From an uncultured Prochlorococcus sp. (GTDB taxonomy: Bacteria > Cyanobacteriota > Cyanobacteriia > PCC-6307 > Cyanobiaceae), in contig CACIYC010000013.1 in the NCBI GenBank assembly GCA_902590775.1, forward strand, positions 1 through 35,363: 35,363 bases of DNA, given 5' to 3'. Both the position numbers and the translations under genes were made by a program. This document shows, one piece after another, positions 6,359-15,651 of the stretch. Within the stretch, counting starts at the first letter, position 1; every line of letters begins with the position of its first letter. The notes beneath the pieces were generated by a model. The model was not told the DNA's origin, did no database searches, and saw only the letters and a list, made by a program, of their open reading frames with translations.

Positions 6359-9268
6359 GTGAATAACGAGAAAACAAAAAACAATGTCAACCATTTTTCA
6401 TATAAAGACACCCTAAATCTTTTAAAAACAAACTTTGGAATGCGTGCAAATTCCACTGTTCGAGAGCCTGAATTGCAAGAATTTTGGCAAAAGAAAGGAA
6501 TAGATTTTACTCTTGGTTTAGAAAATAAAGGCCCAAATTTTACTTTGCATGATGGTCCCCCTTATGCAAATGGCACTCTTCATATGGGCCATGCACTGAA
6601 TAAAGTGCTTAAGGATATTATTAATAAATATCAGATTCTAAGAGGAAGAAAAGTTTGTTTTGTCCCTGGTTGGGATTGTCATGGATTGCCTATTGAATTG
6701 AAGGTCCTTCAAGCATTAGATCGAAAGGAAAGAGAAGCATTGACTCCTATTAAATTGAGAAAGAAGGCGGCAGCATACGCTTTTAAACAAATCTCAAATC
6801 AAAAAGAAGGCTTCCGTAGATGGGGAGTATGGGGAGATTGGGATAATCCATATCTAACTCTTCAAAAGGAATATGAGGCTTCCCAAATCAACTTATTTGG
6901 ACAAATGGTCCTTAAAGGACATATTTATAGAGGACTTAAACCAGTACATTGGAGCCCTAGTTCACGAACAGCTTTAGCAGAAGCTGAGTTGGAATATCCA
7001 GAGGGTCATACAAGTCCAAGTATTTACTTTACTTTCCCTATTGTGAAAATTTCGAAAGATTTGCATGAAAATCTTTCGAAACAGGGAGTTCATTTACCAT
7101 TAAATGAGGATGAATTAAGTGCCACCTTAAAAGTTGCAATATGGACAACAACTCCTTGGACATTGCCAGCAAATGTTGCTGTAGCAGTTAATGAAAATAT
7201 TAATTATCTTTTTGCTAAAGATGACAAGAAAAGCTTAATAATTCTTGCATATGATTTGTTTGAAAAAGTTAGTCAAGAGATTAATTACACCTTAGAAAAA
7301 GTAGCTGTTGTAAAAGGAAAATTTCTTAAAGGTGCTTTTTATAAGCATCCTTTATTTAATAGAACTAGTCCTTTTGTATTAGGTGGCAGCTATATAACAA
7401 CTCAGTCTGGAACAGGAATTGTTCATACAGCACCAGGGCATGGAATTGATGATTTTAAAACAGGTATTAAGTATAATTTGCCTGTAATTTGCCCTGTTGA
7501 TGAAAAAGGAAATCTTACTAAAGAAGCAGGGATATTTGCTGGTTTAAATGTTTTAAAAGATGCTAATAAAGAGATTATTGATGCATTGAAAAGATCGGGA
7601 GCTTTATTAAAAGAGAAACAATATCTACATAAATATCCATATGATTGGAGAACTAAAAAACCTACAATTTTCCGTGCAACAGAACAATGGTTTGCCTCTA
7701 TTGAAGGCTTTAGATGTGATGCTTTGGATGCAATTGAGAAAGTGCAATGGCTTCCTAAAACCGGTAAAAAGCGTATCAAAGCTATGGTAAAAGATAGAGG
7801 AGATTGGTGTATTTCTAGGCAGCGTATATGGGGTGTGCCTATACCAGTATTTTATTCAAAGACAAGTTCAGAAATTCTTTTAAATGAAACTACTATTTCA
7901 CATATATCGAATTTAATTAAGGAACATGGTGCTGATATTTGGTGGGAATTTCCTGTTTCCAAGCTTTTGCCAAGTGATTATGCCTTAGATGCTGATAATT
8001 GGGAAAAAGGTACAGATACTATGGATGTTTGGTTTGATTCTGGTTCAAGTTGGTCAGCGGTTACTTCTTCAAGAGATTTTCTAAGTTCTCCTGCAGACCT
8101 TTACTTAGAAGGCTCAGATCAACATCGAGGTTGGTTTCAATCTTCATTGCTTACTTCTGTTGCAGTAAATGGTAATGCTCCCTTTTCAAAAGTTCTTACG
8201 CATGGTTTTGCATTAGATGAAAAGGGGAGAAAAATGAGTAAGTCATTGGGAAATATTGTAGATCCTCTGGTGATTATTAATGGTGGTAATAATAAGAAAT
8301 TAGAGCCAGCTTTTGGCGCAGATGTATTGAGACTGTGGGTTAGTTCTGTTGATTACTCTGTAGATGTACCAATTGGTGAAAATATTTTGCGTCAATTGTC
8401 AGATGTTTATAGAAAAGTAAGAAATACAGCACGCTATCTTTTAGGCAACTTGCATGATTTTGATCCAGTCAAAGATTCTGTAGAAATTCAAGATCTATCC
8501 ATTCTGGATCGGTGGATGCTAAATAGAACAGCTGATGTTATTGATCAGATATCAGCTGCATATGAAAACTATGAATTCTCTAAGTTCTTTCAATTATTGC
8601 AAAGTTTTTGTGTTGTAGATCTATCAAATTTTTATTTAGATATAGCTAAAGATCGTCTATATGTCAGTGCTCCTTCTGATAGAAGAAGACGAACTTGTCA
8701 ATATGTAATGTCTTTAATTATAGAAAGCTTGGCAGGTTTAATTGCACCAGTTTTATGTCATATGTCAGAGGATATTTGGCAGAATATTCCTTATTCTTTA
8801 TCTGAAGATTCTGTGTTTCAAAGAGGTTGGCCTAAAATTCCTGAATCTTGGAGAAATAATTCTTTAAATGAACCTATTGAAGAAATTAGGAAACTAAGAA
8901 GTTCTATCAATAAAGCATTAGAAGATTGCAGAAATAAACAATACTTAGGATCTTCTCTTGAATCTAATATTAGGATATCACCTAAAAAAGATTTACTTTT
9001 TAATGCTATTAATTTTCTTCAAGAAAATGGAGATAGCGAAGTTGATAACTTATATCAATGGCTAATTGTTTCAAAAGTACAGATTGAAGGCGAACCTTGG
9101 GCGGAGGTTTTATTGAGCAAAGAAGATGAAATAGCAACTATTGAAATAACAAGATCAAGAGGAACTAAATGTGCAAGGTGTTGGCATTACGAAATGAAAG
9201 TTGGTTCTGATCCTGAGCATAAAGGTGTATGTGAAAGGTGTATTGATGTGATTCATCGTTTAGTATAA
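6359..9268 (+). CDS. ileS: Isoleucyl-tRNA synthetase
   Basis: Class I synthetase that charges tRNA(Ile). The HIGH-type motif [14 protein letters not shown] has HMGH at residues 75-78, the editing domain signature [14 protein letters not shown] follows, [11 protein letters not shown] lies before KMSKS (residues 625-629), and the C-terminal zinc site is made of C938, C941, C958 and C961 (CARCW / CERC). The 969-residue length is typical of bacterial IleRS. The start is a GTG at 6359; it keeps the conserved [17 protein letters not shown] region, whereas the next ATG (6440) would remove it. Confidence 0.97.
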   Translation: MNNEKTKNNVNHFSYKDTLNLLKTNFGMRANSTVREPELQEFWQKKGIDFTLGLENKGPNFTLHDGPPYANGTLHMGHALNKVLKDIINKYQILRGRKVCFVPGWDCHGLPIELKVLQALDRKEREALTPIKLRKKAAAYAFKQISNQKEGFRRWGVWGDWDNPYLTLQKEYEASQINLFGQMVLKGHIYRGLKPVHWSPSSRTALAEAELEYPEGHTSPSIYFTFPIVKISKDLHENLSKQGVHLPLNEDELSATLKVAIWTTTPWTLPANVAVAVNENINYLFAKDDKKSLIILAYDLFEKVSQEINYTLEKVAVVKGKFLKGAFYKHPLFNRTSPFVLGGSYITTQSGTGIVHTAPGHGIDDFKTGIKYNLPVICPVDEKGNLTKEAGIFAGLNVLKDANKEIIDALKRSGALLKEKQYLHKYPYDWRTKKPTIFRATEQWFASIEGFRCDALDAIEKVQWLPKTGKKRIKAMVKDRGDWCISRQRIWGVPIPVFYSKTSSEILLNETTISHISNLIKEHGADIWWEFPVSKLLPSDYALDADNWEKGTDTMDVWFDSGSSWSAVTSSRDFLSSPADLYLEGSDQHRGWFQSSLLTSVAVNGNAPFSKVLTHGFALDEKGRKMSKSLGNIVDPLVIINGGNNKKLEPAFGADVLRLWVSSVDYSVDVPIGENILRQLSDVYRKVRNTARYLLGNLHDFDPVKDSVEIQDLSILDRWMLNRTADVIDQISAAYENYEFSKFFQLLQSFCVVDLSNFYLDIAKDRLYVSAPSDRRRRTCQYVMSLIIESLAGLIAPVLCHMSEDIWQNIPYSLSEDSVFQRGWPKIPESWRNNSLNEPIEEIRKLRSSINKALEDCRNKQYLGSSLESNIRISPKKDLLFNAINFLQENGDSEVDNLYQWLIVSKVQIEGEPWAEVLLSKEDEIATIEITRSRGTKCARCWHYEMKVGSDPEHKGVCERCIDVIHRLV

Positions 9269-9339
9269 TAATCTTAATACTTAGCTGTGAAAAACTGATA
9301 TTAACTATTAATTTCTATACTTTTTAATTTATCTTATTT

Positions 9340-9951
9340 TTAGAAATCACCAGCTACTCTTCCTTGCTTAGGTAATCTAATTAAAGCCCACTGTATTAAT
9401 CCAACTATGTATATTAACAATGCTAAATAACCAACAAATGCAGATAAAGTTTCAGTCCAACTTGCACCGAATAGAAAATTAAAAATATTTTTTATTATTA
9501 AATTTAGGCCTAAAGGCGCCTCTCTCCAATAAAGACAATAATTTCCTTGAACTTTATTTATACATTCAAGGCTTGCAAAGGATATCACTGTATAGAAACA
9601 GCAAAAAAGACTAATTGCTAATCTCCATGCTTTTAGAAGAAAAGGCAATGGTTTCCATGATGGTAATTCCAGGAGCTCCTCATTAAGATCTATCCAAAAC
9701 CATATAGAAACAAAAATCATCAGAGGTGACAAAAATGAAGTTAAGTAACCAATAGGCCTATTGCCAGTCAGAAGAAGCATGCTGATGACCATTAGGCTTG
9801 CAACCTTCCAATAAATCGATAAAAGCCTAACTATTGAAGATTCTTTTTTCAGAGATGACCATATAAAGAGAACTAATGGAATTCCAAATGCAAAAGTTGC
9901 TCCTAGCCGATAGATCAACCAAACAAGAGAGCGGTATGAGACTTCTGTCAC
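9340..9951 (-). CDS. DUF3177-type membrane protein
   Basis: A 203-residue, strongly hydrophobic protein with about five membrane segments, starting YRSLVWLIYRLGATFAFGIPL. Family-like landmarks are RLLSIYWKVASLMVIS, NRPIGYLTSF, WFWIDLNEELLELPSW and a pair of cysteines in SLECINKVQGNYCLYW. I match it to the cyanobacteria-specific DUF3177 family, which has no known function. It stands alone, convergent with ileS and divergent from trmB, an arrangement shared by other picocyanobacteria as I recall. Confidence 0.75.
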   Translation of the reverse strand: MTEVSYRSLVWLIYRLGATFAFGIPLVLFIWSSLKKESSIVRLLSIYWKVASLMVISMLLLTGNRPIGYLTSFLSPLMIFVSIWFWIDLNEELLELPSWKPLPFLLKAWRLAISLFCCFYTVISFASLECINKVQGNYCLYWREAPLGLNLIIKNIFNFLFGASWTETLSAFVGYLALLIYIVGLIQWALIRLPKQGRVAGDF

Positions 9952-10035
9952 AGAGTAAGCTTTTGAATTTACTTATTATCAATCTATAACATCCTTATAT
10001 AAACTGGGCTTTGAAATTATCTAAAACGCTAAATA

Positions 10036-10674
10036 GTGCGACAGCATGTCAATCCACTGAGTCGCTTCTTTCAAATAGAAAGTGAGCTTCCTCAACCAAG
10101 TGAATTATTTGAAAATCATTCCTTACCTATTCATTTAGATCTTGGATGTGCTAGAGGGAGGTTTTTGTTAAATATGGCTTCTGCACATCGAAATTGGAAT
10201 TATATCGGCTTTGATATAAGAGAAACTTTGGTTGTTTCAGCTGAAGAAGAAAGAAATCAATTAAATCTTGATAATTTAAAGTTCCTATTTTGTAATGTAA
10301 ATGTTAGTTTAGATCCTTGGCTTTCTCGCATAAAAAGTAATTCAGTTAAAATTGTTTCAATTCAATTCCCTGATCCTTGGTTTAAGATGAGACATAAAAA
10401 AAGAAGAGTTTTGAATTCTTCTTTGTTATTTTCTTTGGCAAAAAATTTAGACGAGGGTTCTAAGTTATTTCTTCAGACTGATATTTTGGATGTTATGGAA
10501 GGAATGAATAATTTTATTGACGCAAGTAATTTCTTTGAAAGAAAGGACAATGATAAAAAACTATTTTCAATGGATAATCCTTTCCCATTTTCTACAGAAA
10601 GAGAAAAATATGTCATAAAAAAAGCTAAGCCAGTTTATCGTCAAATTTATTTTAGAAATTCTATTAAAGTTTAA
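10036..10674 (+). CDS. trmB: tRNA (guanine-N7-)-methyltransferase
   Basis: SAM-dependent enzyme that makes m7G at position 46 of tRNAs. The SAM-binding loop LDLGCARGRFLL is at about residues 34-45, YIGFDIRETLV follows, and IQFPDPWFKMRHKKRR (about residues 109-124) is the signature substrate loop. The 212-residue length is normal. The start is a GTG at 10036 (RQHVNPLSRFFQ); no upstream ATG is available in frame. Divergent from the DUF3177 gene, convergent with glmM. Confidence 0.93.
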   Translation: MRQHVNPLSRFFQIESELPQPSELFENHSLPIHLDLGCARGRFLLNMASAHRNWNYIGFDIRETLVVSAEEERNQLNLDNLKFLFCNVNVSLDPWLSRIKSNSVKIVSIQFPDPWFKMRHKKRRVLNSSLLFSLAKNLDEGSKLFLQTDILDVMEGMNNFIDASNFFERKDNDKKLFSMDNPFPFSTEREKYVIKKAKPVYRQIYFRNSIKV

Positions 10675-10717
10675 ATACTCTTTTATGCTTATTTCTTAAA
10701 GTTATATAAGTTTAATA

Positions 10718-12100
10718 TTAGCTAAATTCATCATAGATTATTTGAGAAATTTCAGATAAAAAAGAATTTACCAATAATTTATCTTTTGCTTCAACCATTA
10801 CTCTAAGAACAGGCTCAGTTCCACTTTTTCTAATTAATATTCTCCCATCATTACCCATTTGTAATTGGGCATTTTTAATTGAATTATTTAATCTTTTGCA
10901 ATTTTCTAATCTTTTGCTTGTTATATAATTTGATAAAGGAATATTTATTAATTTTTGAGGATAAGGATCGAAACTTTCATTTCGCCATTCAGAAAGAGAT
11001 ATCTTTTTTTGAGCACATATTTTAGATAATTGGAGTGCAGTCAAAAGACCATCTCCACATAGACCATTGATTGTTGATAAAATATGTCCTGATTGCTCCC
11101 CTCCTAGACTTGCCTTTGTTTTAACCATTGCTTTATGAACATATTTATCTCCTACTGATGTCCTTTCTAGCGTCCCTCCATTTTTTATCCATGCTTTTTC
11201 AAAACCTAAATTAGACATTACTGTGGCAACTAATCTTTGTTCTCTTAGAGCATCTTTTTCTTGGAGATTTGAACCCCATAAATAAAGAATATGGTCTCCA
11301 TCAATAATCCGACCTCTTCTATCGATAGCAATTATTCGATCTGCATCTCCATCAAATGCAAAACCCATCTCAGAATTAGTTTCTAGAATGGCTTTTCTTA
11401 GAGCTTGTAAATGAGTTGAACCACAGTTGACATTTATTCTTTCTCCATTTGGCACGCTATTAATACTTGTTACTTTGGCCCCAAGTGATTGGAAAATTTT
11501 TTCGCCACAAGAAGTAGCTGATCCCCAGCAAAGATCTAAAACAATAGGAATATTATTAAGAATTTGTGTATCAATATTTTCTAAAAGACTATTTTCATAG
11601 TCTTTTAGAAGTGTTTGGCGTTGTTTGCAGAAATCTCCCTTTTGGGAAGGAATTTTGTTTTCTTCTTGAAGTGAGGTGTCTATAATTTCTTGCTTCTTTA
11701 CAGAAATCTTTTCTCCGGTAGCATCAAAAATTTTTATTCCATTATCTTCAGGTGGGTTGTGGCTGGCAGAAATCATTATTCCACCTGCAATATTATGTTT
11801 TTTAATTAGCATAGGAATTGCTGGCGTTGGACATAGACCTAATAGCCAGACTTCCCTGCCTGCAGAAGAAAAACCACTAGTTAGAGCAGAAGAAATTCTC
11901 TCATTACTCGATCTTGAATCATGACCTATTAAGACTGGACCATTTTTAGGGAGTATTTGACTACAAAAAAAACCAATTTTTCTAACGAGTTGATTTGTTA
12001 ATAGAGTTTCTGCATTTCCACGAATACCATCTGTTCCAAAAAAAAACAAACCTTTCTTTTTACTTTGATTACCAATATGAGCCCCGTCCTTTGCGACCAT
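10718..12100 (-). CDS. glmM: Phosphoglucosamine mutase
   Basis: Interconverts glucosamine-6-phosphate and glucosamine-1-phosphate on the way to UDP-GlcNAc, for peptidoglycan and LPS. Motifs: FGTDGIRGNAETLLT near residue 21, the phosphoserine loop ISASHNPPEDNG with the catalytic serine at about 113, the metal loop DGDADR at about 250-255, GGEQSGH in the sugar-binding domain, and the phosphate-binding RKSGTEPVLRVM near the C-terminus. The length of 460 residues is usual. About 20 extra N-terminal residues precede the FGTDGIRG core. Confidence 0.96.
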   Translation of the reverse strand: MVAKDGAHIGNQSKKKGLFFFGTDGIRGNAETLLTNQLVRKIGFFCSQILPKNGPVLIGHDSRSSNERISSALTSGFSSAGREVWLLGLCPTPAIPMLIKKHNIAGGIMISASHNPPEDNGIKIFDATGEKISVKKQEIIDTSLQEENKIPSQKGDFCKQRQTLLKDYENSLLENIDTQILNNIPIVLDLCWGSATSCGEKIFQSLGAKVTSINSVPNGERINVNCGSTHLQALRKAILETNSEMGFAFDGDADRIIAIDRRGRIIDGDHILYLWGSNLQEKDALREQRLVATVMSNLGFEKAWIKNGGTLERTSVGDKYVHKAMVKTKASLGGEQSGHILSTINGLCGDGLLTALQLSKICAQKKISLSEWRNESFDPYPQKLINIPLSNYITSKRLENCKRLNNSIKNAQLQMGNDGRILIRKSGTEPVLRVMVEAKDKLLVNSFLSEISQIIYDEFS

Positions 12101-12190
12101 TACAAAGCTAAATAAATATTAAATCGATTATCACATTAGCTCAAATAGAAACATTTTTCACCCAAACCATTAGAAAAATGGCAAAGTAAG

Positions 12191-12207
12191 AATAAATATT
12201 ATTTATT
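12191..12207. repeat. 17-base AT palindrome just before txlA
   Basis: AATAAATA (12191-12198) and TATTTATT (12200-12207) form a perfect inverted repeat around one T, ending two bases before the GTG of the next gene and occupying the place of a ribosome-binding site. A Shine-Dalgarno is absent. It may be chance in AT-rich DNA. Confidence 0.3.
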
Positions 12208-12209
12208 TT

Positions 12210-12773
12210 GTGGACAGTTCTTCATCTATTCAACTAGGAAAAATTCAAAGAATATTATTACTAATTTTCTCTGTTGTATTGGCTGCAATTCTTTTGATTA
12301 TGAGAATTGGTCTGAATTCAACGAAGCCATTAGATTCTCTTGCTAGAAATTCACTTCCCCCAGAAATTGCATTGAATAATGGCTCTCCTACCATTATTGA
12401 GTTTTATGCAGATTGGTGCGAGGTATGTCAAGAAATGGCCCCTACTATGCTTAGTTTAAAGAATAAATATGAAAATCAGATTGATATTGTTCTTTTAAAT
12501 GTAGATAATGATAAGTGGTCAGATCTTTTGGAGAAATATGAAGTTAATGGTATACCCCAATTAAACTTATTTGATCAGTTTGGCGTTATGAAAGGTAAAT
12601 CAGTAGGTAAAAAGAATATCGATCAACTTAATGAAATAATGAATTCATTATTATACGATAAACCTCTTGAAAACCTTTTATTAATTAATAGAGTTAATGA
12701 AGAAAAGGTTTTAATATCATCTCTTAATTCAAAGAAGATTGTTAAAAATACTATGCCTAGAAGCCATGGTTAA
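12210..12773 (+). CDS. txlA: Thioredoxin-like membrane-anchored protein (TxlA/HCF164 type)
   Basis: A 187-residue protein with one N-terminal membrane anchor at about residues 13-31, then a thioredoxin fold: IIEFYADWCEVCQEM with the redox pair CEVC (about residues 71-74), IDIVLLNVDNDKW, and GIPQLNLFDQFG carrying the cis-proline. TxlA/HCF164 proteins face the thylakoid lumen and help assemble cytochrome b6f and PSI. The usual CGPC is replaced by CEVC, as in this subfamily. The start is a GTG at 12210 and keeps the anchor. The C-terminal 40 residues are poorly conserved-looking. Confidence 0.87.
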   Translation: MDSSSSIQLGKIQRILLLIFSVVLAAILLIMRIGLNSTKPLDSLARNSLPPEIALNNGSPTIIEFYADWCEVCQEMAPTMLSLKNKYENQIDIVLLNVDNDKWSDLLEKYEVNGIPQLNLFDQFGVMKGKSVGKKNIDQLNEIMNSLLYDKPLENLLLINRVNEEKVLISSLNSKKIVKNTMPRSHG

Positions 12774-12778
12774 AGTAT

Positions 12779-13420
12779 TTACCAATCAAGAGCACTAGAA
12801 ACCGTTGGGAATTGCTTTATAAAGATTTGCTTGCACTTTTCTGCAATAATTAAATGCTCTTTCTGAGTTCCATGACCAGATCTAAGATTTATATAATGTA
12901 TCCAGGACCGGCATGATCCTGACATATATATTCTAGTTGGAGTAGCTAATGGAAGAACGAATCTTGCACATTCTTTAGCTATTCCATTGTCAAGCATTTC
13001 TTGATACAGCTTTAATGAGTTTTCGAATTGAGACTGTATTTTTTTTGTGAATATTTCAGAGATATTGCTAGGTAAATCAGATGTTGAATTTTGTCTATTT
13101 TTGCTATCTTGTCTTCTTAGTTCTGGAATTGGTATATTACCTAATTGTGTGCTATCTGCGTATCTTTGAGAAAACTCTTGAAAAGTAAATGATCTATGTC
13201 TAAGAATTTGAGCAGCGATACCCCTATTTGTTTCTATTTGAAGTGTCATATAGGCTTGCTCAAATACACTCCAATGTTCGTGATTTATACAATATTTTAT
13301 TAACTTTTTGAAGTCTTGATTATCTTGATTCTTAGGGTTACTTACTCTGGCAATATATGCGATAGTTTTTTCTGCATTAGGGGTTACAGAAATTAGCTGA
13401 ACTGGATCTACATTAATCAT
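12779..13420 (-). CDS. thyX: Flavin-dependent thymidylate synthase
   Basis: Makes dTMP from dUMP using FAD, methylene-tetrahydrofolate and NADPH. The diagnostic ThyX motif RHR-x7-S is present as RHRSFTFQEFS (residues 74-84), followed by QRYADSTQ. EHWSVFEQAYMTLQIE is the substrate region, and MSGSCRSWIHYINLRSG with AQ/GTQKEH-type residues completes the site. The length of 213 residues is normal. It is last in the cobO-like/dcd/thyX unit and starts two bases after the dcd stop. No thyA is seen here. Confidence 0.95.
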   Translation of the reverse strand: MINVDPVQLISVTPNAEKTIAYIARVSNPKNQDNQDFKKLIKYCINHEHWSVFEQAYMTLQIETNRGIAAQILRHRSFTFQEFSQRYADSTQLGNIPIPELRRQDSKNRQNSTSDLPSNISEIFTKKIQSQFENSLKLYQEMLDNGIAKECARFVLPLATPTRIYMSGSCRSWIHYINLRSGHGTQKEHLIIAEKCKQIFIKQFPTVSSALDW

Positions 13421-13422
13421 TT

Positions 13423-14016
13423 CTAAATCTTTGCAAGAGTAACTTTTTCTGGTTGATTTTGATACTTTCCTTTTCTATCGCTATATGTAGTTTCACAAGG
13501 ATCACCTTCGAAAAATAATAATTGACAAATCCCTTCATTTGCATATATGCGACAATCTGCACCTGAACTATTACTGAACTCAAGGGTTAAATGTCCTTCC
13601 CAACTTGCTTCTGCTGGAGTTGTATTAACAATAATGCCTAACCTTGCATAAGTGCTTTTCCCTAAACAAATGACAGTGATGTTTGGAGGTACTTTCATTT
13701 TTTCTAATGCAACTCCTAATCCATATGAATGTGCAGGAAGAATGAAATATTCACCATCTTGGTCTCTCTGAATTTCGGTTGATTCTAAGTTCTTTGGATT
13801 AAATTTTTTTGGGTTCATTATTGTTCCAGGCACATGTCGGAAAATCAGGAATTCTTTTGATGAAAGTCGTAAATCATAGCCATATGATGAGCATCCAAAA
13901 CTTAGAACAGGCTTCTTATTAGAAGTCGGTTCGAGATGTCTTACTAGATTTGGCTGAAAAGGGAGGAGCATTCCTTCTGCAGCTTGTTCAATAATCCAGC
14001 GATCATTTTTGAGCAT
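13423..14016 (-). CDS. dcd: dCTP deaminase
   Basis: Converts dCTP to dUTP (and then dUMP), supplying the substrate of the adjacent ThyX. Motifs: SFGCSSYGYDLRLSS at about residues 40-54, the active-site segment KSTYARLGIIVNTTPAEASWEG with its glutamate at about 130-138, HLTLEFSNSS, and GICQLLFFEGDPC. The 197-residue length is usual. The start codon shares a base with the stop of the upstream cobO-like gene (TAATG), which indicates translational coupling. Whether it is mono- or bifunctional (with dUTPase activity) cannot be told from the sequence. Confidence 0.93.
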   Translation of the reverse strand: MLKNDRWIIEQAAEGMLLPFQPNLVRHLEPTSNKKPVLSFGCSSYGYDLRLSSKEFLIFRHVPGTIMNPKKFNPKNLESTEIQRDQDGEYFILPAHSYGLGVALEKMKVPPNITVICLGKSTYARLGIIVNTTPAEASWEGHLTLEFSNSSGADCRIYANEGICQLLFFEGDPCETTYSDRKGKYQNQPEKVTLAKI

Positions 14017-14687
14017 TATTTAGAGTTCCTCAATTGTGTAATTTGATCAGCCATTGAAAAAACCTTACTGGGTATTGAAGGTCCTGTGAGAATTAAATCA
14101 ATGGACTCATGGCGATTTTCTAAAACAGTTATCAAATCTTTTTCATTGATATAACCATATTCAACGGCTAATCCAATTTCATCTAGAACTATTTTATCTA
14201 ATGAATTGTTCTGAAGGAGTTCTTTACATAAGTTCCATATTTGTTTAATTGCTTCGCAATTCTTTTGTGATTCGATTGATTTTAGTTTATTAGTTCCTGC
14301 ATGTTCATTTATGCATCCATAAACATCTGGTCTTAGCCATTGAAGGTTTGCACAAAGACTAATTGTATTGCTAGGACCCTGAGCGACACCACCTTTTAAA
14401 AATTGAGCTATTAGGACCTTGCTCCCTAACCCTGCTGAACGAAGTGCTTCGCTAAGAACTACAGAAAAACTCCCTCTATGAGGTGATGCATAAACTTGTA
14501 ACTGTCCTTGAGAGGAAATGATTTGCAGTCTGGATTGAGCAGGTGCCGAAGTGATAGAACTTGAACCAAATTTATTTTTTCTTCGATACTGCTGAGATGA
14601 GCTTGGACTTGCTGTCATGAACTGGTAATAATCATGTTGATCAATATCTGTTATAAATCTAGCGGAGGAGTCGAGCTTCACAACCAT
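14016..14687 (-). CDS. CobO/BtuR-like P-loop-fold protein lacking the Walker A motif
   Basis: A 223-residue relative of cob(I)alamin adenosyltransferase CobO/BtuR, recognised from SEALRSAGLGSKVLIAQFLKGG, LDKIVLDEIGLAVEYGYI, and DLILTGPSIPSKVFSMADQITQL near the end. In functional CobO a GNGKGKTT-type loop precedes the first helix; here the same place reads YASPHRGSFSVVL, without the glycine-rich loop or lysine. It may have lost ATP binding or changed function, so I give no gene symbol. The start could be 14687 or the ATG at 14618 (MTASPSSSQ). Neither has a Shine-Dalgarno, and the operator-like palindrome ends three bases before the first, which favours 14618. First gene of a unit with dcd and thyX. 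Confidence 0.8.
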   Translation of the reverse strand: MVVKLDSSARFITDIDQHDYYQFMTASPSSSQQYRRKNKFGSSSITSAPAQSRLQIISSQGQLQVYASPHRGSFSVVLSEALRSAGLGSKVLIAQFLKGGVAQGPSNTISLCANLQWLRPDVYGCINEHAGTNKLKSIESQKNCEAIKQIWNLCKELLQNNSLDKIVLDEIGLAVEYGYINEKDLITVLENRHESIDLILTGPSIPSKVFSMADQITQLRNSK

Positions 14688-14690
14688 TTT

Positions 14691-14708
14691 AACACTATCT
14701 ATAGTGTT
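14691..14708 (-). promoter_or_regulatory. NrdR-box-like operator upstream of cobO-like/dcd/thyX
   Basis: On the - strand the sequence is AACACTATAGATAGTGTT, a perfect 8+2+8 inverted repeat. Its inner 16 bases fit the published NrdR-box consensus ACACwATATATwGTGT at 15 positions on either strand. A TATAGAT hexamer-like -10 lies inside it, so a bound repressor would block transcription. NrdR boxes usually come in pairs; I find no good second copy at the usual spacing. The downstream genes serve dTMP synthesis, which fits the NrdR regulon's theme. Confidence 0.6.
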
Positions 14709-14784
14709 AGCTTATTAAAGTAAGAAATTTTTCATAAAGAGCTTGGTTTTTTCGAAAGATCTTTAAAAGTTTTTATTTTAAAAA

Positions 14785-14826
14785 GTTGTTATTGCTACAA
14801 GTCTATTTGAATGCAATCCTTATGGT
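14785..14826 (+). promoter_or_regulatory. NtcA-activated type promoter of ntcA
   Basis: GTT (14785-14787), eight bases, TAC (14796-14798), exactly 22 bases, then TATGGT (14821-14826). The known NtcA-dependent promoter is GTA-N8-TAC, about 22 bases, then TA-N3-T. Only one base of the operator differs. This implies autoactivation of ntcA, which is known in other cyanobacteria. Transcription would begin near 14833, leaving a leader of about 68 bases. Confidence 0.65.
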
Positions 14827-14900
14827 CTCTTTAAAGTAGTTTGCGAAGATGATAGCTTCAGCTCGCTTGCTCAATAGTTTTTTCGAATCAATCCATTGAG

Positions 14901-15584
14901 ATGCAATCTCACAATAACTTAAACGAGCACTCACAAATAAAGAAGACACTTTTGGATGTCATTAGAGGCCTTGATGGTGCTTCTAATGAGGCTGTGGAGA
15001 GGTCGAAAACCATCTTTTTCCCTGGTGATCCAGCTGAAAGGGTGTATTTAATTCGTAGAGGAGCAGTTCGTCTTTCCAGGGTTTATGAATCTGGAGAAGA
15101 GATAACGGTTGCTTTGTTAAGGGAAAATAGTTTATTTGGAGTACTTTCTTTATTAACTGGCCATAGGTCTGATCGTTTTTATCATGCAGTTGCTTTTACT
15201 AAAGTAGAAATGAGCTCTGCTCCAGCTGGCTCGGTCAGGAATGCTATAGCTGCTGATAGTGGTGTTGGATTACTACTTTTGCAAGGTTTATCTAGCAGAA
15301 TTCTTCAAACAGAAACCATGATAGAAACCTTGACTCATCGTGATATGTCTTCTCGTTTAGTTAGTTTTTTGCTTGTTTTGTGTAGGGATTTTGGTGTGCC
15401 TACTGACAAAGGGATCACAATTGATCTTAGATTGTCTCATCAGGGTATAGCGGAAGCTATTGGTTCAACTAGGGTAACTATTACTAGACTTTTAGGTGAT
15501 CTAAGAAACTTGGGCTTATTACAGATAGATAGAAAAAAAATAACTGTTTTTGATCCAATTGCACTTGCAAAACGTTTCAACTAA
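14901..15584 (+). CDS. ntcA: Global nitrogen regulator NtcA
   Basis: CRP-family transcription factor that senses 2-oxoglutarate and controls nitrogen assimilation genes. The cyclic-nucleotide-binding-like domain runs from about residue 30 to 120 ([29 protein letters not shown] is split here only by position: [13 protein letters not shown], then [10 protein letters not shown]), a long dimer helix contains [15 protein letters not shown], and the DNA-binding helix-turn-helix is [20 protein letters not shown] at about residues 177-196. The 227-residue length is typical. The ATG at 14901 follows the promoter described at 14785. Divergent from the cobO-like operon. Confidence 0.97.
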   Translation: MQSHNNLNEHSQIKKTLLDVIRGLDGASNEAVERSKTIFFPGDPAERVYLIRRGAVRLSRVYESGEEITVALLRENSLFGVLSLLTGHRSDRFYHAVAFTKVEMSSAPAGSVRNAIAADSGVGLLLLQGLSSRILQTETMIETLTHRDMSSRLVSFLLVLCRDFGVPTDKGITIDLRLSHQGIAEAIGSTRVTITRLLGDLRNLGLLQIDRKKITVFDPIALAKRFN

Positions 15585-15651
15585 AATATCTGATGGTTGA
15601 GGTACTAAATTGGATACAATATTAACTTTAGTAAGATTAATACTTTATTAA

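Noticed and set aside
11676-11924. An 82-codon + ORF inside glmM
   Set aside because: Exact antisense of the conserved SASHNP region of glmM, so its hydrophobicity is a by-product.
13423-14016. Dcd as a bifunctional dCTP deaminase/dUTPase
   Set aside because: The active-site segment does not allow a safe choice between the mono- and bifunctional forms, so only dCTP deaminase is called.
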